Below are positions 52,856 through 61,044 of a DNA stretch of 64,000 bases, one piece after another. Under the pieces are notes generated by a model. It saw only the letters and a list, made by a program, of their open reading frames with translations. It did not search any database and was not told the DNA's origin. A program made the translations under genes and the position numbers. Origin of the DNA: Burkholderiales bacterium (GTDB lineage: Bacteria; Pseudomonadota; Gammaproteobacteria; Burkholderiales; SG8-41). The DNA lies in contig JAHCAI010000014.1 of assembly GCA_019634975.1 (NCBI GenBank), forward strand, positions 40,532-104,531, in the 5' to 3' direction. Numbering within the stretch: position 1 is the first letter of the stretch; each line of letters begins with the position of its first letter.

Positions 52856-54079
52856 ATGACAACCGCCACCGAAACCCCCGCCCCGTCCGCCGGCTTCCCG
52901 GCCATCGTGCGCCTGCTGCTGAACACCGGCCACGCCATCGACCACATGTTCCTGCTGATCTTCGCCACCGCGGTCGCGACGATCGCCATCGAGTTCGGCT
53001 ACGACAACTGGACCGACCTGATGCCCTACAGTGTCGGCGCCTTCGCGCTGTTCGGGCTCGGCGCGCTGCCTGCCGGCCGCCTCGGCGATCTCTGGGGCCG
53101 GCGCAGCATGATGATCATTTTTTTCATCGGCATGGGCCTGTCGGCGATGCTGGTCGCGGCAACCCAGAACGCCTGGCAGCTTGCCGCGGCGCTGACGCTG
53201 ATGGGCGCCTTTGCCGCGATCTACCACCCGGTGGGCATTCCGATGCTGGTGCAGAACGTGCCGAATCCCGGCGCAGTGATCGGACTCAACGGACTCGCCG
53301 GCAATCTCGGCATCGCAGTCGCCGCGCTGGTCACCGGTTTTCTCGTGAAATGGATCGGCTGGCGCGCCGCCTTCGTGATCCCCGGGCTGGTGTCGATTGC
53401 CTGCGGCATCGTGTTCGCGATGACCTGCCCGAAGGAAACCGAGGCGCCGGCAAAGCGCAAGGGCGGCAAGGCCAAGGTCGCACTGAGTCCCGAGATGCTG
53501 ATGCGCGCCTTCCTGGTGATGACCTCGGCGGCCGCGGTCAGCACCATCCTCTTCAACTTCACCACCAACGGCAATGCGCAACTGCTCACCGAGGGCTTCA
53601 GGGGAGTCATTGAAGACCCGGCGCTGATCGGCACGCTGCTGGCCGTGATCTACACCATCGCCTCCTTCGCCCAGATCGTCGTCGGGCGCCTGATCGACCA
53701 GGTGCCCTTCAAGCCGCTGCAGCTGTGGATCTCGATCATCCAGATCCCGCTGCTGATCTGGGCCGCGCATACCCAGGACTGGTGGCTGTTCGCCGCGCTG
53801 CTCGCGGTGATGGTGTTCGTGTTCGGCGCGATTCCCTTCACCGACGCAATGATCGTGCGCTATGTCGATGACCGTCTGCGCTCGCGCGTGGCCGGCATGC
53901 GCCTCACCGTCGCCTTCGGCTTCAGTTCTCTGGCGGTGTGGATCCTCGGCCCGATGGTGAAGAACATCGGCTTCGCCAACGCGCTGTGGATCATGGCCGG
54001 CATCGCCGCGCTGAAAGCCGCCATCGTCTGGCTGCTGCCCGACGAACCGGCGGCAACCCCCGAGCCCGCAAAGACCTGA
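52856..54079 (+). CDS. MFS transporter (Fsr/YnfM-like)
   Basis: 407-residue inner-membrane transporter with 12 predicted segments. GRLGDLWGRRSMMIIF is the canonical loop 2-3 motif, and NTGHAIDHMFLLIFATAV opens helix 1 as in fosmidomycin-resistance-like exporters. The central loop (KETEAPAKRKGGKAKVALSP) is long and basic. It is probably under control of the divergent AraC-type regulator. It has no Shine-Dalgarno sequence before ATG 52856. Substrate unknown; an exporter role is favoured. Confidence 0.87.
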   Translation: MTTATETPAPSAGFPAIVRLLLNTGHAIDHMFLLIFATAVATIAIEFGYDNWTDLMPYSVGAFALFGLGALPAGRLGDLWGRRSMMIIFFIGMGLSAMLVAATQNAWQLAAALTLMGAFAAIYHPVGIPMLVQNVPNPGAVIGLNGLAGNLGIAVAALVTGFLVKWIGWRAAFVIPGLVSIACGIVFAMTCPKETEAPAKRKGGKAKVALSPEMLMRAFLVMTSAAAVSTILFNFTTNGNAQLLTEGFRGVIEDPALIGTLLAVIYTIASFAQIVVGRLIDQVPFKPLQLWISIIQIPLLIWAAHTQDWWLFAALLAVMVFVFGAIPFTDAMIVRYVDDRLRSRVAGMRLTVAFGFSSLAVWILGPMVKNIGFANALWIMAGIAALKAAIVWLLPDEPAATPEPAKT

Positions 54080-54131
54080 CACCACGCTCCGCGCCTTTCA
54101 GGGTGTCGTGAGGTTTCGCCTGAAAATCAAA

Positions 54132-54160
54132 AAAATATCAATAAAATCAAATATTTATAT
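54132..54160 (+). promoter_or_regulatory. AT-rich leader motif, copy 4
   Basis: A 29-base AT-only stretch apart from two C, ending exactly at the ATG of the TSUP gene. Bases 54140-54158 match 18 of 19 at 16132-16150, and the whole resembles 30063-30092. No ribosome site can be read between it and the start. Confidence 0.5.
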
Positions 54161-54913
54161 ATGGACTGGCTCGACATCTCGCTGCTCACCTTCGCCGCCT
54201 TCGCCACTTCCGCACTGACTGCCGTCGCCGGTGCCGGCGGCGGCACCATCCTCATTGCGCTGATGCTGCTGTTCATGCCGCCGGCCGCGGCCATTCCCGC
54301 GCACGGCGTGGTGCAGCTCGCCTCCAACACCTGGCGCGTGTGGCTGTTCCGCAGACACATGGCCTGGCCGCTGATCATCCGTTTCAGCCTGCTGCTGCCG
54401 CTGGGTGTGTGGCTGGGACTGGAAATGTTCCAGGGCATGTCCAAGGAAGTGGTGCAGATCCTGATCGGCTGCTTCGTGCTGCTGACGCTGTTCCTGCGCC
54501 ACCTCAAGCGTTTCGCGCCGAAGGAATTCCCGCTGTGGGCCTTCATCCCGCTGGGCTTCGTCACCGGCGCGCTGAACATGATCGTCGGCGTCATCGCCCC
54601 GGTGCTTGGCGCGCTGATCATCCGCAAGGACCTGAAGAAAGAGGACGTCGTCGGCACGCTGGGCTTCTTCGGCTTCATCGGCAACCTGTTCAAGATCGCC
54701 GCCTTCACGCTGGTCGGCTTCAGCTTTGCCGAATACGGCCTGCTGCTGGTGTTGATGACAGCGGCCGTGGTCGTCGGCACCTCCTTCGGCAAGAAGGTGC
54801 TGACCGGCTTCAACGAGAAGACCTTCCTGATCGTGTTCAACACCATGCTGATCGCGCTGGCGCTCAAATTGATCGTGATCGACGGACTTAGGGCCCTTTT
54901 GGCCGGCAGTTAA
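54161..54913 (+). CDS. TSUP (TauE/SafE-type) membrane transporter
   Basis: 250-residue membrane protein with about eight hydrophobic segments. The repeated Gly-rich motif is seen as AVAGAGGGTILIALMLLFMP and again as FVTGALNMIVGVIAPVLGAL, the two half-repeats of the sulfite exporter TauE/SafE family. Members export sulfite, sulfonates or other small anions. Start ATG 54161 has no Shine-Dalgarno sequence but is preceded directly by an AT-rich element. It stands alone. Confidence 0.88.
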   Translation: MDWLDISLLTFAAFATSALTAVAGAGGGTILIALMLLFMPPAAAIPAHGVVQLASNTWRVWLFRRHMAWPLIIRFSLLLPLGVWLGLEMFQGMSKEVVQILIGCFVLLTLFLRHLKRFAPKEFPLWAFIPLGFVTGALNMIVGVIAPVLGALIIRKDLKKEDVVGTLGFFGFIGNLFKIAAFTLVGFSFAEYGLLLVLMTAAVVVGTSFGKKVLTGFNEKTFLIVFNTMLIALALKLIVIDGLRALLAGS

Positions 54914-55083
54914 CGGGTATTGGCGCCAGAAACCGGCACCTGAACAGGCCCAAAAAGACCGCTATGTGGAACTTTTTGGCGGGTTAGCAGCCACTTCCTG
55001 TATCATCCGGAGTCCCGCCTGTGGCGCCGTGGCCCAGTGCCCGCGCCTCACCCACAGACTGCAATCCGACAAGGAGCTTTCAG

Positions 55084-55353
55084 ATGCAAGCAATCCTGGA
55101 TTATTTGGCCAACGGTGGCGAGCGCCTCGATTCCGAGATCGCCTCCGCGACAGGTCTTTCGCTGGCGACCGTGCGCGCCCGCGTGGCCGACCTGCATGCC
55201 AAGGGTGCCGTGATGACCTGCCGCTCGATCCGCTACAAGGACGGCAAGGAGATCGAAGCCGTGCTCTGCCGCATTTCGGGCTACATCCCGCCTGCCGCCC
55301 CCGGCCGCAAATCGAAGGCGCAGATGCCGCCGAAGACCGCGCTCGTCGAATGA
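55084..55353 (+). CDS. Small winged-helix DNA-binding-like protein
   Basis: 89 residues. The first half, YLANGGERLDSEIASATGLS and LATVRARVADLHAKGAV, has the spacing of a winged helix-turn-helix with LSLATVRARVADL as recognition helix. The second half (CRSIRYKDGKEIEAVLCRIS) would be the wing, followed by a basic Pro-rich tail. It may be a small transcriptional regulator; targets are unknown. ATG 55084 has AAGGAG eight bases upstream, and a terminator follows, so it is a one-gene unit. Confidence 0.75.
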   Translation: MQAILDYLANGGERLDSEIASATGLSLATVRARVADLHAKGAVMTCRSIRYKDGKEIEAVLCRISGYIPPAAPGRKSKAQMPPKTALVE

Positions 55354-55372
55354 CGCCGTCACCCCGGTGAAC

Positions 55373-55398
55373 AAAAGCCCGCCACTGCGCGGGCTTTT
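55373..55398 (+). terminator. Intrinsic terminator
   Basis: AAAAGCCCGC (55373-55382) pairs with GCGGGCTTTT (55389-55398) across a six-base loop, 19 bases after the winged-helix gene. Confidence 0.88.
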
Positions 55399-55475
55399 CT
55401 ATTTCCGGGGTATCGCGGAACGGGCGCAGGGCCCGATGCAGCAATGGCTTAGACGGGATCCCCTCTGCGACCCAT

Positions 55476-55481
55476 TACAAT
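55476..55481 (+). promoter_or_regulatory. TACAAT -10-like box close to start codon
   Basis: TACAAT ends 12 bases before ATG 55494. Transcription would start about five bases ahead of the ATG. There is no ribosome site and no evident -35 box. Confidence 0.35.
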
Positions 55482-55493
55482 AGTTTCGAAAAA

Positions 55494-57335
55494 ATGACCA
55501 TCGACCAGATCCTCATACTCGTTATCCTCGCCACCATGGCCAGCCTGTTCCTCTGGGGTCGCTGGCGCCATGACATGGTCGCTGTGGCCGCACTGCTCGC
55601 CTGCGTGGTCGGCGGCCTGTTGCCGGCGAGCGAGGCCTTTGCCGGTTTCGGACACCCGGCGGTCATTACGGTCGCCTGCGTACTCATCCTCAGCGGCGGA
55701 CTGCAGAATTCGGGCGCGGTGGACGCACTCACCCGCACCCTGCTGCCCGCCAAGGCAGGGCCTACGCTCACAATCGCCGCACTCACCGCTCTGGCCGCCG
55801 TGCTCTCGGCCTTCATGAACAATGTTGGCGCGCTGGCCTTGCTGATGCCGGTCGCGATCCAGATTGCGGCGCGGCAAAAACTTCCCCCGGGGCGGGTGCT
55901 GATGCCGCTTGCCTTCGGATCCATTCTGGGCGGCATGACTACGCTGATCGGCACCCCCCCCAACCTGATCGTGTCGGGTTTCCGCGGAGAAACGGGGGCG
56001 GGCACCTTCGCGATGTTCGATTTCTCGCCGGTGGGTGTTGTTGTCGCCGGCGCAGGCGTGCTCTTTGTCGCGCTGATCGGCTGGCGCCTGGTTCCGGCGC
56101 GCAAACAGGCCGGCACCGAGGGTTTCGATACCGGCGCCTACATGACCGAAGTGCGCATTCCCGCGGACAGCGCGGCAGCCGGCAAGTCACTGCGCCAGAT
56201 CGAGGCGGAACTGGACAAGGCCGATGCCCAGATCATCGGCATCGTGCGCAACGATGTGCGCGTCACCGCACCCAATCCGAGCCGTATCCTGCGCGGCGGC
56301 GACATCCTTGTCATAGAGGCCGAGGCTGAAGCGTTGTCCTCCGCTCTCGCGGGTCTTGGACTCAAACTGGTCGAGGCCGAAAAAAAGACCTCACGGGAAT
56401 CATCGCCTGAAGAAAAAAAACAGGACAAGACCGGCAACAGGGACAACGAGGCCAAATCAGGCGACAGCCCCGAATCCGACGAAATCGCGCTGATGGAACT
56501 GACCGTGCTGCCCGGCTCCATGCTGGTCGACCGCTCGGCCAGCGACGTGCAGTTGCGCACGCACTACAGCATCAACCTGCTCGCGGTGTCGCGCCAGGGG
56601 CAGCGCTCCATGACCCGCCTGCGATCAATGCGCCTCGCCGCCGGTGACCTGCTGCTGATGCAGGGCGCGCCCGAAGCCATCCTCGAATTCGCGTCGAACG
56701 CCGGCTGCGTGCCACTGGCGGAACGCGAATTGCGCATCCCCGATACGCGCAAGGCCGTAACAGCAGGCCTCATCATGGCCGCCGCGGTGGGCGGCGCCGC
56801 CTTCGGCCTGCTGCCCGCTGCAATTTCCTTCGCTGCGGGCGTGCTGGCGTCGATGGCCCTGCGCACCGTGCCGCCCCGAGCCGCTTACGAGGCAGTGGAC
56901 TGGCCCGTGATCGTGCTGCTCGGGGCGCTGATTCCGGTGGCCAGCGTCATGGATACCACCGGCGCCGCCAATCTCATCGCGCGCGGCCTGCTGGAGCATC
57001 TCGCCGGCGGCAACGCGATCCTGGGGCTCGCGCTGATCCTGGTGGTCACGATGACCCTTTCCGACCTGATGAACAACGCGGCCACCGCCGCGGTGATGTG
57101 CCCGATTGCCATCGGCATCGCCAACCAGCTTGGCGTCAGCGCGGATCCTTTCCTGATGGCGGTCGCCATCGGCGCCTCCTGCGCTTTCCTCACGCCGATC
57201 GGACACCAGAACAACACCCTGATCCTCGGGCCCGGCGGATTCAGGTTCGGAGACTACTGGCCGCTGGGCCTGCCGATTGAAATCCTGGTGATCGTGGTCA
57301 GCCTGCCGATGCTGCTGATCGTCTGGCCGCTCTAG
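55494..57335 (+). CDS. SLC13/CitM-type anion transporter with TrkA-C domains
   Basis: 613-residue inner-membrane carrier of the DASS/ArsB-like superfamily with two cytosolic TrkA-C (RCK_C) domains at about 210-290 and 335-410. The paired helical-hairpin motifs are SAFMNNVGALALLMP with GTPPNLIVSGF and, in the second half, DLMNNAATAAVMCP with TPIGHQNNTLILGPGG. Between the two TrkA-C domains lies a charged linker (about residues 296-330, Lys/Glu/Asp/Ser-rich). It is probably Na+-coupled uptake of sulfate or dicarboxylate; the ligand is unknown. Confidence 0.9.
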   Translation: MTIDQILILVILATMASLFLWGRWRHDMVAVAALLACVVGGLLPASEAFAGFGHPAVITVACVLILSGGLQNSGAVDALTRTLLPAKAGPTLTIAALTALAAVLSAFMNNVGALALLMPVAIQIAARQKLPPGRVLMPLAFGSILGGMTTLIGTPPNLIVSGFRGETGAGTFAMFDFSPVGVVVAGAGVLFVALIGWRLVPARKQAGTEGFDTGAYMTEVRIPADSAAAGKSLRQIEAELDKADAQIIGIVRNDVRVTAPNPSRILRGGDILVIEAEAEALSSALAGLGLKLVEAEKKTSRESSPEEKKQDKTGNRDNEAKSGDSPESDEIALMELTVLPGSMLVDRSASDVQLRTHYSINLLAVSRQGQRSMTRLRSMRLAAGDLLLMQGAPEAILEFASNAGCVPLAERELRIPDTRKAVTAGLIMAAAVGGAAFGLLPAAISFAAGVLASMALRTVPPRAAYEAVDWPVIVLLGALIPVASVMDTTGAANLIARGLLEHLAGGNAILGLALILVVTMTLSDLMNNAATAAVMCPIAIGIANQLGVSADPFLMAVAIGASCAFLTPIGHQNNTLILGPGGFRFGDYWPLGLPIEILVIVVSLPMLLIVWPL

Positions 57336-57349
57336 GGGGCCGCTGCCGC

Positions 57350-58234
57350 TCACTCCCCGGCTTTGCGCGCCTCCAGTTCGCCGCTGCGGATATGCAGATC
57401 ACGCTGCGGGAAGGGAATCTCGATGCCATGCTCGGCAAACTTTTCGCAGATCGCGAGGTTGATGGCGCTGGTCAGAGAGCCCTTGCGGTGAACCTGGGTC
57501 TCGCTCCATACCCGCAATTCGAATTCAAGCGCGCTGTCGCCGAAATTCATCAGCCGCACCACCGGAGCCGGATCCTTCAGCACGTCATCAGCGGCTTCGG
57601 CCACCTCGAGCAGCACCTTCTGCACCAGCCGCACGTCGCTGCCGTAGGCAACGCCCACCCGGATGCGAAAACGCACCTTGCCGTCGTTGTATTTCCAGTT
57701 GACCACGTTCTCGGTGATGAACTTGGAGTTGGGCACGATGATCGCGATGTTGTCGTTGGTCAGCACCACCGTGCTGCGCGCCCCGATCTCCACTACATCG
57801 CCCTCGACGCCGTCGATCTCGATGCGGTCACCGACCTTGATCGGACGCTCGAACATGATGATCAGGCCCGAAAAGAAGTTGCTGATCACGTTCTGCAGGC
57901 CGAAACCTATGCCGATACCGACAGCACCGGCCAGCACGTTGAGCGTGGTGAGGTCGATTCCCGCGGTCTGGATGATGATCAGCAGGCCGATCAGCAGCAT
58001 CAGATAGCGGGCGACAGTGCCTACCGCATGCCGCCCGGACGGGCCCAGCCCGGTGCGCACCAGGATCTTCTCCGACAGCAGCACCTGCACCCGCCTGGCC
58101 AGCCAGAAGAGCAGGACGATCCAGACCAGGACGTAGGCCACGGACCACAACGTGATCGGCTTGTCGCCGATGGTCAACAGCGGAATTTCCAGCAACTGTC
58201 GCAGCCGGTCCAGCCATAGATGCAGTTCTTTCAA
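57350..58234 (-). CDS. MscS-family mechanosensitive channel
   Basis: 294-residue small-conductance channel relieving osmotic stress. Two or three N-terminal helices, then the pore helix LNVLAGAVGIGIGFGLQNVI with alternating Gly/Ala, and FFSGLIIMFERPIKVGDRIE starting the beta domain; the alpha/beta vestibule fills the rest (LRVWSETQVHRKGS). Length matches E. coli MscS. Convergent with the anion transporter at 14 bases. Start ATG 58234. Confidence 0.93.
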   Translation of the reverse strand: MKELHLWLDRLRQLLEIPLLTIGDKPITLWSVAYVLVWIVLLFWLARRVQVLLSEKILVRTGLGPSGRHAVGTVARYLMLLIGLLIIIQTAGIDLTTLNVLAGAVGIGIGFGLQNVISNFFSGLIIMFERPIKVGDRIEIDGVEGDVVEIGARSTVVLTNDNIAIIVPNSKFITENVVNWKYNDGKVRFRIRVGVAYGSDVRLVQKVLLEVAEAADDVLKDPAPVVRLMNFGDSALEFELRVWSETQVHRKGSLTSAINLAICEKFAEHGIEIPFPQRDLHIRSGELEARKAGE

Positions 58235-58398
58235 GTCACCCCCATGCGCCCCGCTGCTGCGGAAAAGTGATCAACTTCTGCGGTCATGTTAACACCTGCC
58301 CCTGGCTGACCGTTTGACGGTCCTCACCACACATGGCCAGCGCCTGGACCGGACGGATCGCCTTGCAGCGCGCCTGATCGGACCTCGACAAAGACCGC

Positions 58399-59697
58399 TT
58401 ACAGCGGACGGTCGGGCGTGCGCGGGTCGAGTTCCAGCACCACCGGAGAGCTCGTGGCCACCGCCACATAGGCCGCCTGCTGGTCCACCGGAAGCGCGGT
58501 GCCCGCGCGCAGGCGCCAAAGGCCAAACACGGACATCACCGACAGCACCAGCGCAAAATACACCAGCAGTCCGCCCGGTCCGTAGATTTCCATCATGAGG
58601 CCGGCGGCCAGCGGCCCCAACACGGCGCCGACACCGTGGACCAGCAGCAGCGTGCTTGCAGCCTCCAGCACTTCCTCCTGCGCAATGCGGTCGTTAATCA
58701 GCGCAACACTCAGGCCATAGACGGAGAAAACCAGGCCCCCGTACAGAAAAGTGCACAGGATCAGCGCGATCACCGACACCGATTTCAGCATGTTGGCCAG
58801 CGCTGCGAGCATCGCTGCAAGTACGCAGACGACGATCAGCACCTGCCGCCGGTCCTGCCGGTCGGAGGCATGGCCCACCGGCCACTGCAACAGGGCGCCG
58901 CCAAAGATCGTGATCCCCATGAACGTGGCAACCCCGAGTTCGGTCAGTCCGATGCGCTGGCCGAAAACTGCTCCCATCCCGAAGAACGCACTGTTGAGCA
59001 GTCCCGAGGCCAGCGCCGCAGCGGTGCCCAGCGGAGAAATCTGGTACAGCCGCCGCACGCTCATGTCCGGCACCTTCACCGGGCGCGGCTCCGGCGTGCG
59101 CGTGAAGGCCACCGGCACCAGCGCGAGGGAAAGCAGTATCGACACCAGCCCCAGCGGCACGAAACCGAGCACGTCTCCGGCCAGCACCAGAAACTGGCCT
59201 GCGCCCATCGCCACCAGGGTCACAGCGACATAGGCCGCGAACACCCGGCCGCGCGCCTCGTTCGGCGCCTGCACATTGAGCCAGCTTTCCATGACCATGT
59301 AGAGGCCGACCAGGCAGAATCCGGTGATCATGCGCAGCAGCGACCATACCCAGGGGTCGACAGCGATCGCATGCACGATCGCCGTGGTCGACGCGATCGA
59401 GGCCAGCGCGGAAAAGGCTCGGATGTGGCCGACGCGGCGGATCAGCGCCGGGCACAGCAGCGTGCCGATCACGAAGCCCGCGAAGTAGGAGGACATCACC
59501 AGGCCGGTGGCCACGGCCGAGAAACGCTCGGCGCTCGCGCGCAGTCCGAGTGCAGTGAAGAAAAGGCCTATGCCCACCAGCAGGATACCGCTGGCGAGCA
59601 GGAGGAAGAAGACCGAAGTCCAGGTTGCTGAGAGGTCGTTTTTTGCAGACAAGGCGGTAGTCCGGCGGAAACAATGCGGGCTCAGGAATTCCGGCAC
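58399..59697 (-). CDS. MFS transporter (YcaD/UMF2-like)
   Basis: Up to 432 residues, 12 predicted membrane segments. MVMESWLNVQAPNEARGRVF is the hallmark of the YcaD/UMF2 branch of MFS, and LLQWPVGHASDRQDRRQVLI is the loop 8-9 motif. The start is uncertain: GTG 59697 as given, or TTG 59652 nearer the first helix. Downstream of the enolase-superfamily gene in the same direction (129-base gap). Substrate unknown. Confidence 0.85.
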   Translation of the reverse strand: MPEFLSPHCFRRTTALSAKNDLSATWTSVFFLLLASGILLVGIGLFFTALGLRASAERFSAVATGLVMSSYFAGFVIGTLLCPALIRRVGHIRAFSALASIASTTAIVHAIAVDPWVWSLLRMITGFCLVGLYMVMESWLNVQAPNEARGRVFAAYVAVTLVAMGAGQFLVLAGDVLGFVPLGLVSILLSLALVPVAFTRTPEPRPVKVPDMSVRRLYQISPLGTAAALASGLLNSAFFGMGAVFGQRIGLTELGVATFMGITIFGGALLQWPVGHASDRQDRRQVLIVVCVLAAMLAALANMLKSVSVIALILCTFLYGGLVFSVYGLSVALINDRIAQEEVLEAASTLLLVHGVGAVLGPLAAGLMMEIYGPGGLLVYFALVLSVMSVFGLWRLRAGTALPVDQQAAYVAVATSSPVVLELDPRTPDRPL

Positions 59698-59826
59698 CGG
59701 ACGTCCGATTTAAGCACAGCCTCCGCCGCCGCGAAAGGCCGCACGAACAAGCTCAGGGGATGGAACGCGGTTGCCGCACCTCCCGCCGCCAGTGACGGCA
59801 CGCACGGCGGCTGGCGGTCTCCGCCG

Positions 59827-61002
59827 CTAAAGCCTGGGAGGCCGCGCCCGCACAGCGGACTCGTTGACGTCGATGCCCCAGCCGGGCCGCGTCGGCAGCA
59901 CAAACTCGCCGTTCTCGATAACAGGCGGCACATCGACCAGTTCGTCGCGCCAGGGAACCGCATCGATGTCGGTCTCCATGATGCGGAAGTTGGGAATTGC
60001 GGCGCAGAAATGCGCGGAGATCACGCTCGACAGATGACCGTAGAAATTATGCGGCGCGACGTTCACCTCATAGACGTCCGCCATGGCCGCGATCTTCAGC
60101 GATTCCATGTAACCGTTCCAGATCACATCGACAATCGCGACGTCCATCGCGTAGTTCTCGAAAAACGGCTTGAAATCGCGGCGTTCGCAGAGCGTCTCGC
60201 CGGAGGCAATCGGGCAGGGCGCGTCCCGGCGCAGCAGCGCGAGCGACGGGGCATCATGGGTATCGATTTCCAGCCAGGACAGCCCGGCCGGAGCAACCGC
60301 ATCCGCAATGCGCCGGAAGCCCTCGGTCTTGTAGTTGAAATTGAGGTCCATCATGATGGCCATCGAGGGTCCCGCGCCGGCGCGGAATGCACCGACCGTG
60401 TCGGCTGCCGCCTTCAGGATGTCCCGGTCCCAGTTCAGTTCCGGGAAACCCTTGTTGTGGCCGAACCCCGGCCGGTAGGCGGTCAGAGTCCTGCCGTCGC
60501 TGAGCATTACATTGGTCTTGAGCCCGCGGAACCCCCGCTGCCGGACTTCCTCGCCGAGGCGCGCGAGGTCATCATAGCTGTGCATCCGCGGCAACCCCAG
60601 CATTTCCGCGTAGCGCACGCGGTAGCTGCCGCAGTGCGACCAGTAGACCGGCAGGCGCTTGCGCACGGCTCCGCCAAAGAGCTCGTACACCGGCACGCCG
60701 AGGGCCTTGCCCTTGATGTCGAACAGCGCGTTTTCGATGGCTGCGATGGCCTGGCGGTTGATGCCGCCGCGCGATTGCATGGTCTTCGTGCGCAGGTGGC
60801 AGTTGATCAGCTCGATGTCACGCGGATCCTTGCCCACCACAACCGGGGCAAGCGCCTCGATGACCCGGCTCAGCCCGGCGCTGCCGAAGCTCTCGTTGTA
60901 CTCCGACCAGCCGACGAGCCCTTCGTCGGTCATCACCTTCAGGAAGGAGAATATCCGCCATCCGGCGTCACACTGCAGCGTCTCCAAGCGCGTCACCTTC
61001 AT
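59827..61002 (-). CDS. Mandelate racemase/muconate lactonising enzyme-family protein
   Basis: 391-residue enolase-superfamily enzyme that abstracts a proton alpha to a carboxylate. Metal ligands are Asp219 (MMDLNFNY), Glu245 (WLEIDT) and Glu269 (ASGETL). A Lys162 (GLKTNV) and a His318 (VAPHNFYGHL) are possible acid/base residues. It probably dehydrates or racemises an acid sugar or a hydroxy acid. Start ATG 61002 lies 42 bases after the Bug receptor stop, so the receptor likely supplies its substrate. Confidence 0.88.
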   Translation of the reverse strand: MKVTRLETLQCDAGWRIFSFLKVMTDEGLVGWSEYNESFGSAGLSRVIEALAPVVVGKDPRDIELINCHLRTKTMQSRGGINRQAIAAIENALFDIKGKALGVPVYELFGGAVRKRLPVYWSHCGSYRVRYAEMLGLPRMHSYDDLARLGEEVRQRGFRGLKTNVMLSDGRTLTAYRPGFGHNKGFPELNWDRDILKAAADTVGAFRAGAGPSMAIMMDLNFNYKTEGFRRIADAVAPAGLSWLEIDTHDAPSLALLRRDAPCPIASGETLCERRDFKPFFENYAMDVAIVDVIWNGYMESLKIAAMADVYEVNVAPHNFYGHLSSVISAHFCAAIPNFRIMETDIDAVPWRDELVDVPPVIENGEFVLPTRPGWGIDVNESAVRARPPRL

Positions 61003-61044
61003 GCAACCCCCCTGTCGCCCGCGATCATGGTCACGGCTCCCATG

